Positions 35,262 to 43,710 of a stretch of 64,000 nt of DNA are shown here, piece after piece. The stretch spans positions 15,153 to 79,152 of the forward strand of contig NZ_CAMYPD010000006.1 of the NCBI RefSeq assembly GCF_947286155.1, given 5' to 3'. How positions within the stretch are numbered: the first letter of the stretch is position 1; each line of letters begins with the position of its first letter. The position numbers and the translations under genes are program-made. The notes under the pieces are model-generated. The model saw only the letters and a program-made list of their open reading frames with translations, ran no database searches and was not told the DNA's origin. The stretch comes from an uncultured Tessaracoccus sp. (GTDB taxonomy: Bacteria; Actinomycetota; Actinomycetes; Propionibacteriales; Propionibacteriaceae).

Positions 35262-36124
35262 GCGGCCACGTACAGCGGGCACAACGCGTGAGCCAGCAGC
35301 CCACGCATCAGCCCGCCTACCTGCACACCCGGAATGGCTGAATCCGTGATGCCGAGCACGAGGAGGTCGTAGTTGCTCGAGCGCGAAACGAGTTCGTTGA
35401 TGGGGCTGTCAGCAACGACGATGATCTCGAAGTCGACGTCGGGGTACTGCTCGGCGAGCGGTGCGGTGAGGGCTTCGATGCCACCCTTGGCGAACAGAAT
35501 CTGTTGATCCAGTTCTTCTGGCGACAACTTTGGCCCGAAGATTCCCACCGGAGGCTGGATGACGTGCACGATTTCGAGTTTGGATTCGTGCAGCACCGCC
35601 TGCTGGAACCCGGCCTCGAGCGTGGATTTCGATCCCGGGTTGGTATTAACGGCGACACCGATGGTCTTCTTATCCCCAACCTCATCGGGGTTGGCCGCTG
35701 AAGAAATCACGACGACGGGGCATGCGGCGCTGGTAACAACGGCCACCGAGGTGGAGCCGACGAACATGCGCTCCAGCCCAGATGCGGCGCGCCGCCCGAG
35801 CACGAGGAGGGACGCGACTTCCGACAAGCGTGTCAGCACGCCGCCTGGGGAGCCCATGATGACTTCCGTCCGAACACGCTCTTCCGGCAGCCCAGCCTCA
35901 ATGGCGCGTTGTCTGGCTACGTCGTTGGCGTTCACACCCGCTTCGTGCAGCACCTCTGGGTCGTATACCACGCCCCACGCGCCGGCCATGAGTGTGTCAT
36001 CGACGGCGTTGGCAAGCAGGAGCTCTGCTCCAGTGAGCAGCGCTATGCCAGCGCCATATCGCACGGCGCGCAGCGCGTCGTCGCTGCCGTCGACACCGAC
36101 GACGATGAGGTCATGTTCACTCAT
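35258..36124 (-). CDS. tandem universal stress protein
   Basis: This 288-residue protein contains two UspA domains. The first begins IVVGVDGSDDALRAVRYG and carries the ATP-binding pattern GRRAASGLERMFVGST. The second begins TIGVAVNTNPGSK and has a degenerate loop (LGITDSAIPGVQVGGLMRG). Tandem USPs in actinobacteria bind ATP and influence survival under stasis, hypoxia or stress. The ATG at 36124 overlaps the end of the PPOX-like gene by 8 bases, and the stop overlaps hrpA. Coupling of a stress protein to an RNA helicase suggests coordinated translation, though a physical link is speculative. Confidence 0.92.
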   Translation of the reverse strand: MSEHDLIVVGVDGSDDALRAVRYGAGIALLTGAELLLANAVDDTLMAGAWGVVYDPEVLHEAGVNANDVARQRAIEAGLPEERVRTEVIMGSPGGVLTRLSEVASLLVLGRRAASGLERMFVGSTSVAVVTSAACPVVVISSAANPDEVGDKKTIGVAVNTNPGSKSTLEAGFQQAVLHESKLEIVHVIQPPVGIFGPKLSPEELDQQILFAKGGIEALTAPLAEQYPDVDFEIIVVADSPINELVSRSSNYDLLVLGITDSAIPGVQVGGLMRGLLAHALCPLYVAA

Positions 36125-36524
36125 GGTGGTCTCCGATCTTCTTTCCGGATATGGCACGCCCTGACAGGCCGCGTTCGGTGATCATGATGCCGAGCGTGCG
36201 TCCGTCGGCAAGCCAGCTGGAGGGCACGGCATCGCGAGGGGCGGGCCCCGTGGTGCCGCGCACGAGCACACTCCAGCCGTTGGCTACATCGTCGTCGATG
36301 TAGTCAACCTGAAAGGCCACCTCAACGCCTTCCGAAAGTGTTGAGAGTGACGATGTGGGGCTGGTGTGAAACACCACGTGGCCGTCAATCAGCCGGAAAT
36401 TCACCGGCACGATGGTGATCCCATCGCTGGCGTGCCATGCGATGCGCCCAAATTCGATCTCTTCGAGAAGCGCCCTGCACTCGGCCTCGGAGATCTCAGA
36501 GAAGTACGCGCCGTCTGAGTCCAT
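36117..36524 (-). CDS. pyridoxamine 5'-phosphate oxidase-like flavin/F420-binding protein
   Basis: This 135-residue split-barrel protein begins with SEAECRALLEEIEFGRIAW, followed by ITIVPVNFRLIDGHVVFHTSP, the standard N-terminal beta hairpin of actinobacterial PPOX-fold proteins (Rv1155-like group) that bind FMN, F420 or heme. The C-terminal half contains GWSVLVRGTT, also typical. No dedicated substrate residues are recognisable, so the reaction is unknown; many members bind deazaflavin or simply scavenge cofactor. The ATG at 36524 and a GTG at 36533 are both possible. It lies 17 bases after the YbjN-like gene and overlaps the universal stress protein gene. Confidence 0.82.
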   Translation of the reverse strand: MDSDGAYFSEISEAECRALLEEIEFGRIAWHASDGITIVPVNFRLIDGHVVFHTSPTSSLSTLSEGVEVAFQVDYIDDDVANGWSVLVRGTTGPAPRDAVPSSWLADGRTLGIMITERGLSGRAISGKKIGDHHE

Positions 36525-36541
36525 AGCGTCCACTGTAACGG

Positions 36542-37447
36542 TTATGCACTGGGGAAGGTCGTGCGTCCTCCCAGCTTGTCGGCAAGATCGTCGTCGATCA
36601 TGTCCGCAACCTGGCTGATGACACTGAGGACCTGCCGCAGATGCGCAGGCACGAAAGGCCTAGCCAGCACGGATGCTTGGACGTAGACGCGGTCTTTATG
36701 CAGCGCGAATCGCCCGTAGCGCAGCTCCACGTTGAGATCATTGAGCACTTCGCAGGCTCGGGAGCGCCCGGACACGTCGTGCACCAGCGGGGAGAACACG
36801 ACGATCTCGTCCGCGTCGGGAGTGGAGCGGAGGAAAATCATGGCGGAGCCCATGCGGATGGCCACGTCCCCGTCGGGATCACGCATTGCTGGGTGGCCGA
36901 GGATCTGGCGGAGCTGCTCATCGACGAGCCTGTCCAGGTCGGCACGATCTGCGGGCACGATCGCCACGTCCTCGGGGCCGGCTGGCGGACGCGGCTGATC
37001 CGGCCAGCTCTCGGTTCCGCGAAGAATCTCTTGGAGATGGTCTGGCTCGAGGAATACGGGGTGAATGACGTCGAAGATTTCCTGCAGGGTGTCGGTGGTG
37101 AGCGCGGCGAGCGACAGTGTGTCTTCCTGATCGCATGACGCGTGGTAGCGCGGGTGCTGTTCGTCGGGCTCCTGCCACCCCAGTTGCAGCAACGTCGGCT
37201 TCTCTTCTTCCGAGGGGTCGGGGTGCCCCGGCGCCGTGACGCCGCGGAGAATGACGGCAGTGATGTGCGGTCCGTCGGCGGAGAAGCGGATGGCTGGCAC
37301 GTCGTCGTCGACGATTCCCCGCGCTACAGCGATAGTGAGGTCCGACGAGTCGTCCATCACGGAGAGCACCTCACCGAGGTTGTTCGTGAACGAGTCCCAT
37401 GCGCCTGATGTGGCACCGTCGATGTCAAAGTCTTCGAGTTCCATCAT
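36542..37447 (-). CDS. YbjN-like domain protein
   Basis: This 301-residue acidic soluble protein is built of two similar halves. The C-terminal half has DVAIRMGSAMIFLRSTPDADEIVVFSPLV, then LNDLNVELRYGRFALHKDRVYVQASV, the strand-strand-helix pattern of YbjN/type III chaperone-like folds. The first half repeats a weaker version (TIAVARGIVDDDVPAIRFS). No enzymatic motif is visible. YbjN-like proteins in actinobacteria occur with stress and cell-wall genes and have no settled function. It begins ATG ATG after GGGAGG and heads the operon PPOX-USP-hrpA. The family assignment is by pattern and is moderately certain. Confidence 0.6.
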   Translation of the reverse strand: MMELEDFDIDGATSGAWDSFTNNLGEVLSVMDDSSDLTIAVARGIVDDDVPAIRFSADGPHITAVILRGVTAPGHPDPSEEEKPTLLQLGWQEPDEQHPRYHASCDQEDTLSLAALTTDTLQEIFDVIHPVFLEPDHLQEILRGTESWPDQPRPPAGPEDVAIVPADRADLDRLVDEQLRQILGHPAMRDPDGDVAIRMGSAMIFLRSTPDADEIVVFSPLVHDVSGRSRACEVLNDLNVELRYGRFALHKDRVYVQASVLARPFVPAHLRQVLSVISQVADMIDDDLADKLGGRTTFPSA

Positions 37448-37510
37448 TCAGCTACCTCCCTGCCACTCCAACCTAGCAGTGAGCCTCACGTTGTCCTGGC
37501 GGAGCAACGA

Positions 37511-37554
37511 TACAATTCGCAAGGCGCAACCGCCCTTGCAGATGTGGGAGGGCG
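37511..37554 (+). promoter_or_regulatory. corA leader with a TACAAT -10 and two alternative hairpins
   Basis: A -10-like TACAAT (37511-37516) is followed in the probable 5' untranslated region by hairpin A, GCAAGGCG (37519-37526) with CGCCCTTGC (37531-37539), and hairpin B, CGCCCT (37531-37536) with AGGGCG (37549-37554). Both use 37531-37536, so only one can form at a time. The arrangement looks like a small switch ahead of a metal-ion transporter. It does not resemble the known M-box. Confidence 0.45.
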
Positions 37555-37581
37555 TGCACGACCGGGATTGAGGTGAGACGC

Positions 37582-38709
37582 ATGGCCGAAAGCAAAGCCC
37601 GTCTGGGGCTGTTCGGACGAGGGAAACACACTGCTGTTCCGCAGGCACCGAGCGATGCTCACGCCGAGGAAGCCGATAGCAACCCGGCCGCCTGCATCGT
37701 CGATGCAGGCATCTACGTTGACGGGCGACGCGTCGCCACCCCCACCACCTTCGACGAGGCCTTCCACGCGCTGAACGACACCCCCGACGGCTTCGCCTGG
37801 ATAGGCCTCCACCGCCCCGGCGCCCCTGAAATGGAGACCCTCGCCCAGCAGTTTGCACTGAACGAGCTTGCTGTGGAGGACACCATCGTCGCCCACCAGC
37901 GCCCCAAGTTGGAGCGGTATGACGACACGCTGTTTCTGGTGCTTCGCGCCGCCCACTACGTCGATGCGACCGAGTCGGTGGAGTTCGGCGAAATCCATGC
38001 GTTCGTGGGCGAGCGCTTCGTCATCACCGTGCGCCATGCGGACACCCCCGAGCTCAAGCCTGTGCGCCAGGAGCTCGAGGCCAACCCGGAGATCCTGCGG
38101 CAAGGGCCGAGTATCGTCTTGATGCGTCTGCTCGACGTTGTTGTCGATCAGTACATGCCCGTCGTGTATGGGATCGACAACGACATCGACGAGATCGACG
38201 CCCAGGTATTCACCGGACACAGCGGCGTCTCGAAGCGCATTTACCAGCTCACTCGCGAGGTCATCGACTTCCAGCGTGCCGTGCGTCCCGTCGGGGCCGT
38301 CATCACGACGCTGCGTCACGACCGCGTCTTCTACCGTGCCGACGACACCATGCGGCAGCAACTGCGTGACATCGAGGACCACATCACGGCCGTCAACGAG
38401 CGCGTTGAATCCATGCGCGACGCGCTCGTCGGGGTGCTGAACCTCCACCTGGCGCTGCAAGCCCAGGTGAGCAATGAGGAGATGGCCAAGATGAGCGAAG
38501 CCTCCCTCAAGCAGGCCGAAGATGCGCGGCGCATCGCCGCATGGGCGGGCGTGTTATTCGTCCCCACGCTTGTGACGGGCATTTACGGGATGAACTTCAG
38601 CAACATGCCGGAGTTGCATTGGGAGGCTGGCTACCCGTTCTCCTTCGCTGTCATGGTTGTTGCGGCCTTTGTCATGTGGGTCATTTTCAAGATCCAGAAG
38701 TGGCTCTAG
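37582..38709 (+). CDS. corA: CorA-family magnesium/cobalt transporter
   Basis: This 375-residue pentameric ion channel for Mg2+, Co2+ or related ions has a large cytoplasmic domain with ERFVITVRH and the long stalk helix (MRQQLRDIEDHITAVNERVES), followed by two C-terminal membrane helices. The first carries the selectivity motif YGMNFSNMP (GMN with the MPEL loop) and the second ends in KIQKWL. The ATG at 37582 has a GAGG site 9 bases upstream; a GTG at 37573 is an alternative. The acidic, Ala-rich N-terminus is longer than in E. coli. The leader can form two exclusive hairpins. The stop codon shares CTAG with the ilvD stop on the other strand. Confidence 0.93.
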   Translation: MAESKARLGLFGRGKHTAVPQAPSDAHAEEADSNPAACIVDAGIYVDGRRVATPTTFDEAFHALNDTPDGFAWIGLHRPGAPEMETLAQQFALNELAVEDTIVAHQRPKLERYDDTLFLVLRAAHYVDATESVEFGEIHAFVGERFVITVRHADTPELKPVRQELEANPEILRQGPSIVLMRLLDVVVDQYMPVVYGIDNDIDEIDAQVFTGHSGVSKRIYQLTREVIDFQRAVRPVGAVITTLRHDRVFYRADDTMRQQLRDIEDHITAVNERVESMRDALVGVLNLHLALQAQVSNEEMAKMSEASLKQAEDARRIAAWAGVLFVPTLVTGIYGMNFSNMPELHWEAGYPFSFAVMVVAAFVMWVIFKIQKWL

Positions 38710-40556
38710 CCGAACGCGTCGAAGCGTCGCGCCGCGCCCTTATCCGCAGACTGCGCCAGCGCACCGTAGATGCGCAGCGCACGTGACACCTGGCGCTGCC
38801 GATGCTTCGGGCGCCAACCCGCGGCGTCGGCCTTTCGTCGTCGCTCGGCGAGCTCCTCGTCGTCGACCTCGAGCTGAATGGTGCGATTGGGGATGGAGAC
38901 GGTGATGCGGTCGCCGTCCTCGACGAGACCGATGGCGCCACCTGCCGCCGCCTCTGGTGACACGTGCCCGATCGACAGACCCGACGAGCCGCCTGAGAAG
39001 CGCCCGTCGGTGATGAGCGCGCACTTCGGGCCGAGCCCAACGCCCTTAAGGTACGACGTCGGGTACAGCATCTCTTGCATCCCCGGCCCACCGCGGGGGC
39101 CCTCGTACCGCACGACGACGAAGTCGCCCTCCTGCACACGTCCGTGAAGGATGGCGTCGACCGCTTCCTGCTCGCTCTCCGTGACAACGGCGGTGCCGCT
39201 GAACTCCCACTGTTCCTCAGGAACGCCCGCGGTCTTCACGATCGCACCGTCGGGAGCAAGATTACCCTTCAATACCGCGAGGCCACCGTCGGCGGTGTAG
39301 GCGTGATCGACGCTGCGGATGCAGCCTTCCTTAGCGTCGGTGTCGAGTGATTCCCACCGGTTGTCGGTGGAGAAGGCTTCGGTGGTGCGCACTCCCCCGG
39401 GTGCGGCGTGGAACAGCTGGGTGGCCTCCGACGTCGCTTTCCCACCGCGAATGTCCCAGTCGTCGAGCCAGTGCTGGAGCGACTCGGCATGCACGGGCTT
39501 CACACTGTGGTCGAGTTTACCTGCCCTGTTGAGCTCGCCCAGCAGTGCGGGGATGCCTCCGGCGCGGTGCACGTCCTCCATGTGGTAGCGCTCGGAGTTG
39601 GGCGCGACCTTCGCCAGACACGGCACCTCGCGGCTGATCGCGTCGATGTCGTCGAGGGTGAAATCGACGCCCGCTTCCTGCGCCGCTGCCAGCAGGTGCA
39701 GCACGGTGTTCGTCGAACCGCCCATAGCTACGTCGAGCTTCATGGCGTTGGCAAATGCGGCCTTGGTCGCCACCGACTTTGGCAGCACCGACTCGTCGTC
39801 GGCGTCGTAGTAGCGCTTCGCCAACTCGACGATCAACTCGCCGGCCCGCTCAAAGAGCGCCTTGCGGGATGCGTGAGTGGCTAGCGTCGATCCGTTGCCC
39901 GGCAGCGCGAGGCCGATGGCTTCAAGCAGGCAGTTCATGGAGTTGGCGGTGAACATGCCGGAGCATGAACCGCAGGTAGGGCACGCGTTCGCTTCCAGCT
40001 GGGCGAGCTCGTCGTCGGAAACGGCATCGTTCACGGCGGCGGACATCGGGTGGATGAGGTTCAGGTTGGAGGTGACCGTGCCGTCATCCTTCGTCACTGC
40101 CTTGCCGGATTCCATCGGCCCACCGGAAACGAATACCGTCGGAACGTTCAACCGCAGCGCAGCGAGGAACATGCCGGGGGTGATCTTGTCGCAGTTGGAA
40201 ATACACACCAGCGCATCCGCGCAGTGCGCATTGACCATGTACTCAATGGAATCAGCGATGAGTTCACGGCTGGGAAGCGAATACAGCATTCCACCGTGTC
40301 CCATGGCGATGCCGTCGTCGACCGCGATGGTGTTGAACTCGCGTCCGATGCCGCCGGCGGCGCCAATCGCGTCGCTGACGAGCTGACCCATGTTGCGCAG
40401 GTGGACGTGGCCAGGCACGAACTGGGTGAACGAGTTCGCCACGGCGACGATGGGCTTACCGAAGTCTTCGGGCGCGACGCCCGTGGCGCGCCAGAGTGCG
40501 CGAGCCCCTGCCATGTTGCGGCCATGCGTGCTGGTTTTCGACCTCAGTTCGGGCAC
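38706..40556 (-). CDS. ilvD: dihydroxy-acid dehydratase
   Basis: This 616-residue dehydratase converts 2,3-dihydroxy-isovalerate and its homologue to keto acids in valine, leucine and isoleucine synthesis. The cluster ligands are visible in ISNCDKITPGM and CPTCGSCSGMFTANSMNCL, the pattern of the [4Fe-4S] type rather than the plant-like [2Fe-2S] type. KNGEEF-like C-terminal conservation includes GSSGLSIGHVSPEAAAGG and the final EVDDEELAERR. The start is GTG at 40556 with GAGGAGC upstream. The gene is monocistronic, away from other ilv genes in this window, and divergent from the cupin gene across a region with two palindromes. Confidence 0.95.
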   Translation of the reverse strand: MPELRSKTSTHGRNMAGARALWRATGVAPEDFGKPIVAVANSFTQFVPGHVHLRNMGQLVSDAIGAAGGIGREFNTIAVDDGIAMGHGGMLYSLPSRELIADSIEYMVNAHCADALVCISNCDKITPGMFLAALRLNVPTVFVSGGPMESGKAVTKDDGTVTSNLNLIHPMSAAVNDAVSDDELAQLEANACPTCGSCSGMFTANSMNCLLEAIGLALPGNGSTLATHASRKALFERAGELIVELAKRYYDADDESVLPKSVATKAAFANAMKLDVAMGGSTNTVLHLLAAAQEAGVDFTLDDIDAISREVPCLAKVAPNSERYHMEDVHRAGGIPALLGELNRAGKLDHSVKPVHAESLQHWLDDWDIRGGKATSEATQLFHAAPGGVRTTEAFSTDNRWESLDTDAKEGCIRSVDHAYTADGGLAVLKGNLAPDGAIVKTAGVPEEQWEFSGTAVVTESEQEAVDAILHGRVQEGDFVVVRYEGPRGGPGMQEMLYPTSYLKGVGLGPKCALITDGRFSGGSSGLSIGHVSPEAAAGGAIGLVEDGDRITVSIPNRTIQLEVDDEELAERRRKADAAGWRPKHRQRQVSRALRIYGALAQSADKGAARRFDAFG

Positions 40557-40631
40557 TTCTGCTCCTCGTGTGACGACGTAGTGCTGTTGTGCCAGGGTAG
40601 TCGGAAAGCACCATCTCGGGCAGGCGGTGCC

Positions 40632-40646
40632 CACATTCGGAATGTG
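40632..40646. promoter_or_regulatory. 15-base palindrome between ilvD and the cupin gene
   Basis: CACATTC and GAATGTG flank a single central G, a perfect 7-base dyad. It lies in the divergent control region and has the size of a dimeric regulator operator. Confidence 0.5.
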
Positions 40647-40684
40647 TTGCAGTTCCTTGCACCACGCCAGGACCTGGGAAGTCC

Positions 40685-40704
40685 ATGGGGACGTGTCTCC
40701 CCAT
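40685..40704. promoter_or_regulatory. second dyad upstream of the cupin gene
   Basis: ATGGGGA and TCCCCAT, separated by 6 bases, form a perfect dyad immediately before the -10-like TATGCT (40717-40722) of the cupin gene. It could be an operator or a hairpin. Confidence 0.4.
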
Positions 40705-40747
40705 TTGGGCTCCGGTTATGCTCGAGGTACATCAGGAAGGACCAACC

Positions 40748-41224
40748 ATGAAGATTCAGGACAACGGCCCGAAGCCCAATGCGTTTGATATCGAGACGGC
40801 AACTCGTGAGAACCGCAATTACCGCACCACCGCATGGACCGGCAAGTACCTCCAGGTGACGCTGATGTCCATCGAGCCAGGCTCCTCCATTGGCCTCGAA
40901 GTGCACCCCGAAACCGACCAGTTCCTCCGCCTCGACGCAGGCCAGGGACGCTGCGTGATGGGGCCGAGCGAAGATCAGCTCGATTTCCAGCAGGATGTGA
41001 GCGACGGCTGGGCAATCCAGGTGCCAGCCGGTGTGTGGCACGACGTGATCAACACCGGCGATGAACCCATGCAGGTGTACGCCGTCTACGCCCCCTCACA
41101 CCACGCTCAGGGCATTGTTCAGGAGACAGCGGAGCAGGCTGAACAGGACGAAGAGTCCGGCAAGGACGTGCCCCCAGAGTGGACCGTCCAGCCCGGCAAC
41201 CAGGTTGCCGACGGCCACGCCTAG
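40748..41224 (+). CDS. cupin-domain protein
   Basis: This 158-residue single-cupin protein starts at ATG 40748 with a GAAGGA site. Cupin motif 1 is present as IGLEVHPETDQFLRLDAGQG (His, Glu and a second metal ligand position), and motif 2 as IQVPAGVWHDVINTGDEPMQVY with the final His. Metal binding is therefore likely. Such proteins act as small oxygenases, isomerases or sensors; the substrate is not inferable. The C-terminal 40 residues are acidic (AEQAEQDEESGKD) and probably flexible. It is a single-gene unit between a divergent ilvD and a strong terminator. Confidence 0.85.
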   Translation: MKIQDNGPKPNAFDIETATRENRNYRTTAWTGKYLQVTLMSIEPGSSIGLEVHPETDQFLRLDAGQGRCVMGPSEDQLDFQQDVSDGWAIQVPAGVWHDVINTGDEPMQVYAVYAPSHHAQGIVQETAEQAEQDEESGKDVPPEWTVQPGNQVADGHA

Positions 41225-41236
41225 GCCAATGGCGAT

Positions 41237-41274
41237 GCGTAGCCTGGTCGCGAGCAACCGCGATCAGGCTACGC
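41237..41274. terminator. bidirectional terminator of the cupin and DUF2871 genes
   Basis: A 16-bp stem (GCGTAGCCTGGTCGCG with CGCGATCAGGCTACGC, one wobble) closes on a 6-base loop between convergent genes. The 3' arm covers the DUF2871 stop codon. Confidence 0.8.
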
Positions 41275-41691
41275 GGCGTCGCGTGCGGGCAGCACGCGGC
41301 TGAGGGCAACCATGAGGACGATCAGCCCTGCGGTGATCGAGATGTGCCCCAATCCCGCGATACCGGAGATCATCGCGTTGGATTCTTTGCCGAGTACGGT
41401 GAGGCAGCCGTGCCAGATCAGCATTGAGACAGTCACTACCACGCCGGCGTTGTAGAGCCAGAAGAACCATGAGATCAGTTTCGGGTTCTGCGAGATGCCG
41501 AACACTTTCTCCAGCGCAAGCACGATCAACGACATCATGAACCCGAGCGCCAACAAGTGTGTATGGGCAACGCCGAGCTGTGTGAATTGCCCCGCCGGAA
41601 AGTCGTTCATCTTGGTGAATTCGCGGTAGAAGAGGCCTGCGAGAAGACCGGCCGCCAGATAGCAACATGAGGCGGTGAACAGTCGTTTCAT
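41269..41691 (-). CDS. DUF2871 integral membrane protein
   Basis: This 140-residue protein has four predicted membrane helices and the DUF2871 pattern: an N-terminal helix with YREFTKMNDF, then GQFTQLGVAHTHLLALGFMM with conserved His residues, and two later helices with WHGCLTVLG and GLGHISITAGL. Conserved His in membrane helices recalls heme-copper proteins or ferric-reductase-like sensors, but no function is known. The ATG at 41691 has a GGAAG site. It ends in a shared terminator and is divergent from the ABC-F gene. Confidence 0.85.
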   Translation of the reverse strand: MKRLFTASCCYLAAGLLAGLFYREFTKMNDFPAGQFTQLGVAHTHLLALGFMMSLIVLALEKVFGISQNPKLISWFFWLYNAGVVVTVSMLIWHGCLTVLGKESNAMISGIAGLGHISITAGLIVLMVALSRVLPARDAA

Positions 41692-41796
41692 GACTGGGAC
41701 TTCCTTTCCGAGACTGCGTTGTGGAAGTGGTTGAGCGGTGTGCGCAGCTCACTGCCCATGCTAGGCCAAACGTGTCGTGGCTATGCACTTTACGTC

Positions 41797-41898
41797 ATGC
41801 GTTCTCTCCGAGTCGGGGGGATGCTGCAGTACCTGGTAGTCTGAGCCTCATGTTGCTGTGAAACCTGTCGTTATCACCTATCCGATGCACGAGGTTTC
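41797..41898 (+). promoter_or_regulatory. possible attenuator leader of the ABC-F gene
   Basis: The leader contains a 15-codon frame (41797-41844, MRSLRVGGMLQYLVV) and a 3-codon frame ATG TTG CTG TGA (41850-41861). The sequence GAAACCT (41860-41866) begins on the stop codon of the 3-codon frame and pairs with AGGTTTC (41892-41898), which includes the GAGG ribosome site of the ABC-F start. A -10-like TAGTCT (41837-41842) would start RNA near the 3-codon frame. Ribosome stalling there would free the site (inference). Confidence 0.4.
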
Positions 41899-41901
41899 CG
41901 C

Positions 41902-43710
41902 ATGCCCACGCCCATATTTCCCAATGTTTTGCCATCTGGCGCTCATCTGCGCCTCGACGGAGTCTCTAAGTCGTACCCGGACCGCCGGGTGCTCACCGAC
42001 ATCAATCTGAGCGTCAGCCAAGGCGAACGTATAGCCCTCATCGGTGAAAACGGCGCGGGCAAATCCACGTTGCTCCGCATCGTTGCTGGAGTCGAACAGC
42101 CCGATAGCGGATCGGTGGAAGCTCCCGGCCGCGTCGGTTTGTTATGGCAGCAAGCCCCGTTCGCACTGACGGACACTGTCGACGATGTCGTTGCGCAAGC
42201 GCTGTCCGCGCCCCGAGCCGTCCTGCACGAGTTCGAGGATGCGACAGCCGCGCTGCAAGACGACGATGCCTCCGCCGCGGAGCGCTACGACCACGCGCTA
42301 GAGCTGGCCACGCGGCACGACGTGTGGAACCTAGAACACCGAGCCCAGATCGTGCTCGACGGTGTCGGCCTGTCGGGGCTGAGCGGCAGCCGTCGTGCGG
42401 GCGAGCTATCCGGCGGGCAGCGCGCTCGCCTGCAGCTCGCATGGTTGCTGCTGAGCCGGCCAGACACACTCCTGCTCGATGAGCCCACCAACCATCTCGA
42501 TGACGCTGGCATCGACTTCCTCACCCAGTCGCTGCTCGACTGGCCCGGGCCCGTGCTGTTCGCCAGCCACGACCGCGCGTTCATGGACGCCACCGCCAAC
42601 GGCATCGTGGACCTCGACCCGGCACCCCAGCCTCATTGCCTGGTGAGCGAGGTTGCCGTCGACGGCCCATCCACCGGCATCGGTGTTACGCGATACACCG
42701 GTGCGTTCAGCGAGTATCTCCTTGCAAGAGCATCGCAACGTGAACGCTGGCAGCAGCAGTACGATGCCGAACAGACTGAACTCAAGACTCTAGCCCGGGC
42801 AGCCCGCGACAGTCACACCGTCGGTCACGAAGGCGCAGCTCCCCGAAGCGAGGTCAGGATGGCGAAAAAATTCTACGCTGATCGAAACGCGAGGGTGGTT
42901 GCTCGACGGGTGAATGACTTCACGCGTCGGTTCGAAGAGCTCAGGAGAGAGCAAGTCCGAAGGCCACCACGCGAACTCGAGTTCCAGGGCCTCGATGTGG
43001 GCCGGCGCGGCACGCGCAGTGCCCCGCCCGTACTCGTCGCTCTCTCGCGGGCCGGGGTCACTCATCGGCTCTCCCCTACCTCGCTCACCATCGGCAGGCA
43101 GGACCGCTGGCTCGTCACGGGGCCCAACGGCGCAGGAAAGTCCACCCTGCTTGCGCTCCTCACGGAAACGCTACAACCAGATACCGGCACCATATCCATA
43201 TCCCGCTCTGCAACCGTCGGGATATTGCCCCAGGAGGTGGCGCTAAACCCTGCGCCCACAGTGGAGCAGCTCTACATGGACACGCTCGGAGTCGAACTGG
43301 CCGAGGAGGTTCCACTCACCAGCTTTGGACTCGTAGCACCTCGAGACTTGGCACGCACAGTCGGGCATCTGAGCACCGGGCAACAACGCCGCCTGGCGCT
43401 GGCGATGGTGCTGGCCCGCTCGCCTGATCTATTGATTCTCGACGAGCCCACCAATCACTTCTCGCTGACGCTGGCCACCGCCGTCGAGGAGCATCTGCCC
43501 CACTATCCTGGCGCCGTCGTCGTGGCGAGCCACGACCGGTGGCTGCGACAATCCTGGACCGGGGAGCGGCTCGAGCTGGAGAGTGATCAGCGGCCGTTCC
43601 ACGAATTAGCATTCGATGAGAGCCCCGCGTCGTCGCAGTGCACAGATCCTCACCACGAGGGTGTTGCCTGCGGTGCGGGTCTGACAAATCAGACGAAGGG
43701 ACACCAATGA
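41902..43710 (+). CDS. ABC-F family ATPase (ribosome-associated type)
   Basis: This 602-residue protein has two ABC domains and no membrane segments, which defines ABC-F. First Walker A GENGAGKST at 48-56, signature LSGGQ at 169-173 and Walker B LLLDEPTNHLD near 190-200; second Walker A GPNGAGKST at 407-415 and a second LLILDEPTNHF. The linker of about 270-375 is long and basic, as in the P-site tRNA interaction motif. ABC-F proteins bind the ribosomal E site and either tune translation or remove macrolide, lincosamide and related antibiotics. Divergence from the usual housekeeping EttA type and the leader suggest antibiotic-inducible protection, but target identity is not shown. The stop overlaps the next gene. 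Confidence 0.85.
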   Translation: MPTPIFPNVLPSGAHLRLDGVSKSYPDRRVLTDINLSVSQGERIALIGENGAGKSTLLRIVAGVEQPDSGSVEAPGRVGLLWQQAPFALTDTVDDVVAQALSAPRAVLHEFEDATAALQDDDASAAERYDHALELATRHDVWNLEHRAQIVLDGVGLSGLSGSRRAGELSGGQRARLQLAWLLLSRPDTLLLDEPTNHLDDAGIDFLTQSLLDWPGPVLFASHDRAFMDATANGIVDLDPAPQPHCLVSEVAVDGPSTGIGVTRYTGAFSEYLLARASQRERWQQQYDAEQTELKTLARAARDSHTVGHEGAAPRSEVRMAKKFYADRNARVVARRVNDFTRRFEELRREQVRRPPRELEFQGLDVGRRGTRSAPPVLVALSRAGVTHRLSPTSLTIGRQDRWLVTGPNGAGKSTLLALLTETLQPDTGTISISRSATVGILPQEVALNPAPTVEQLYMDTLGVELAEEVPLTSFGLVAPRDLARTVGHLSTGQQRRLALAMVLARSPDLLILDEPTNHFSLTLATAVEEHLPHYPGAVVVASHDRWLRQSWTGERLELESDQRPFHELAFDESPASSQCTDPHHEGVACGAGLTNQTKGHQ

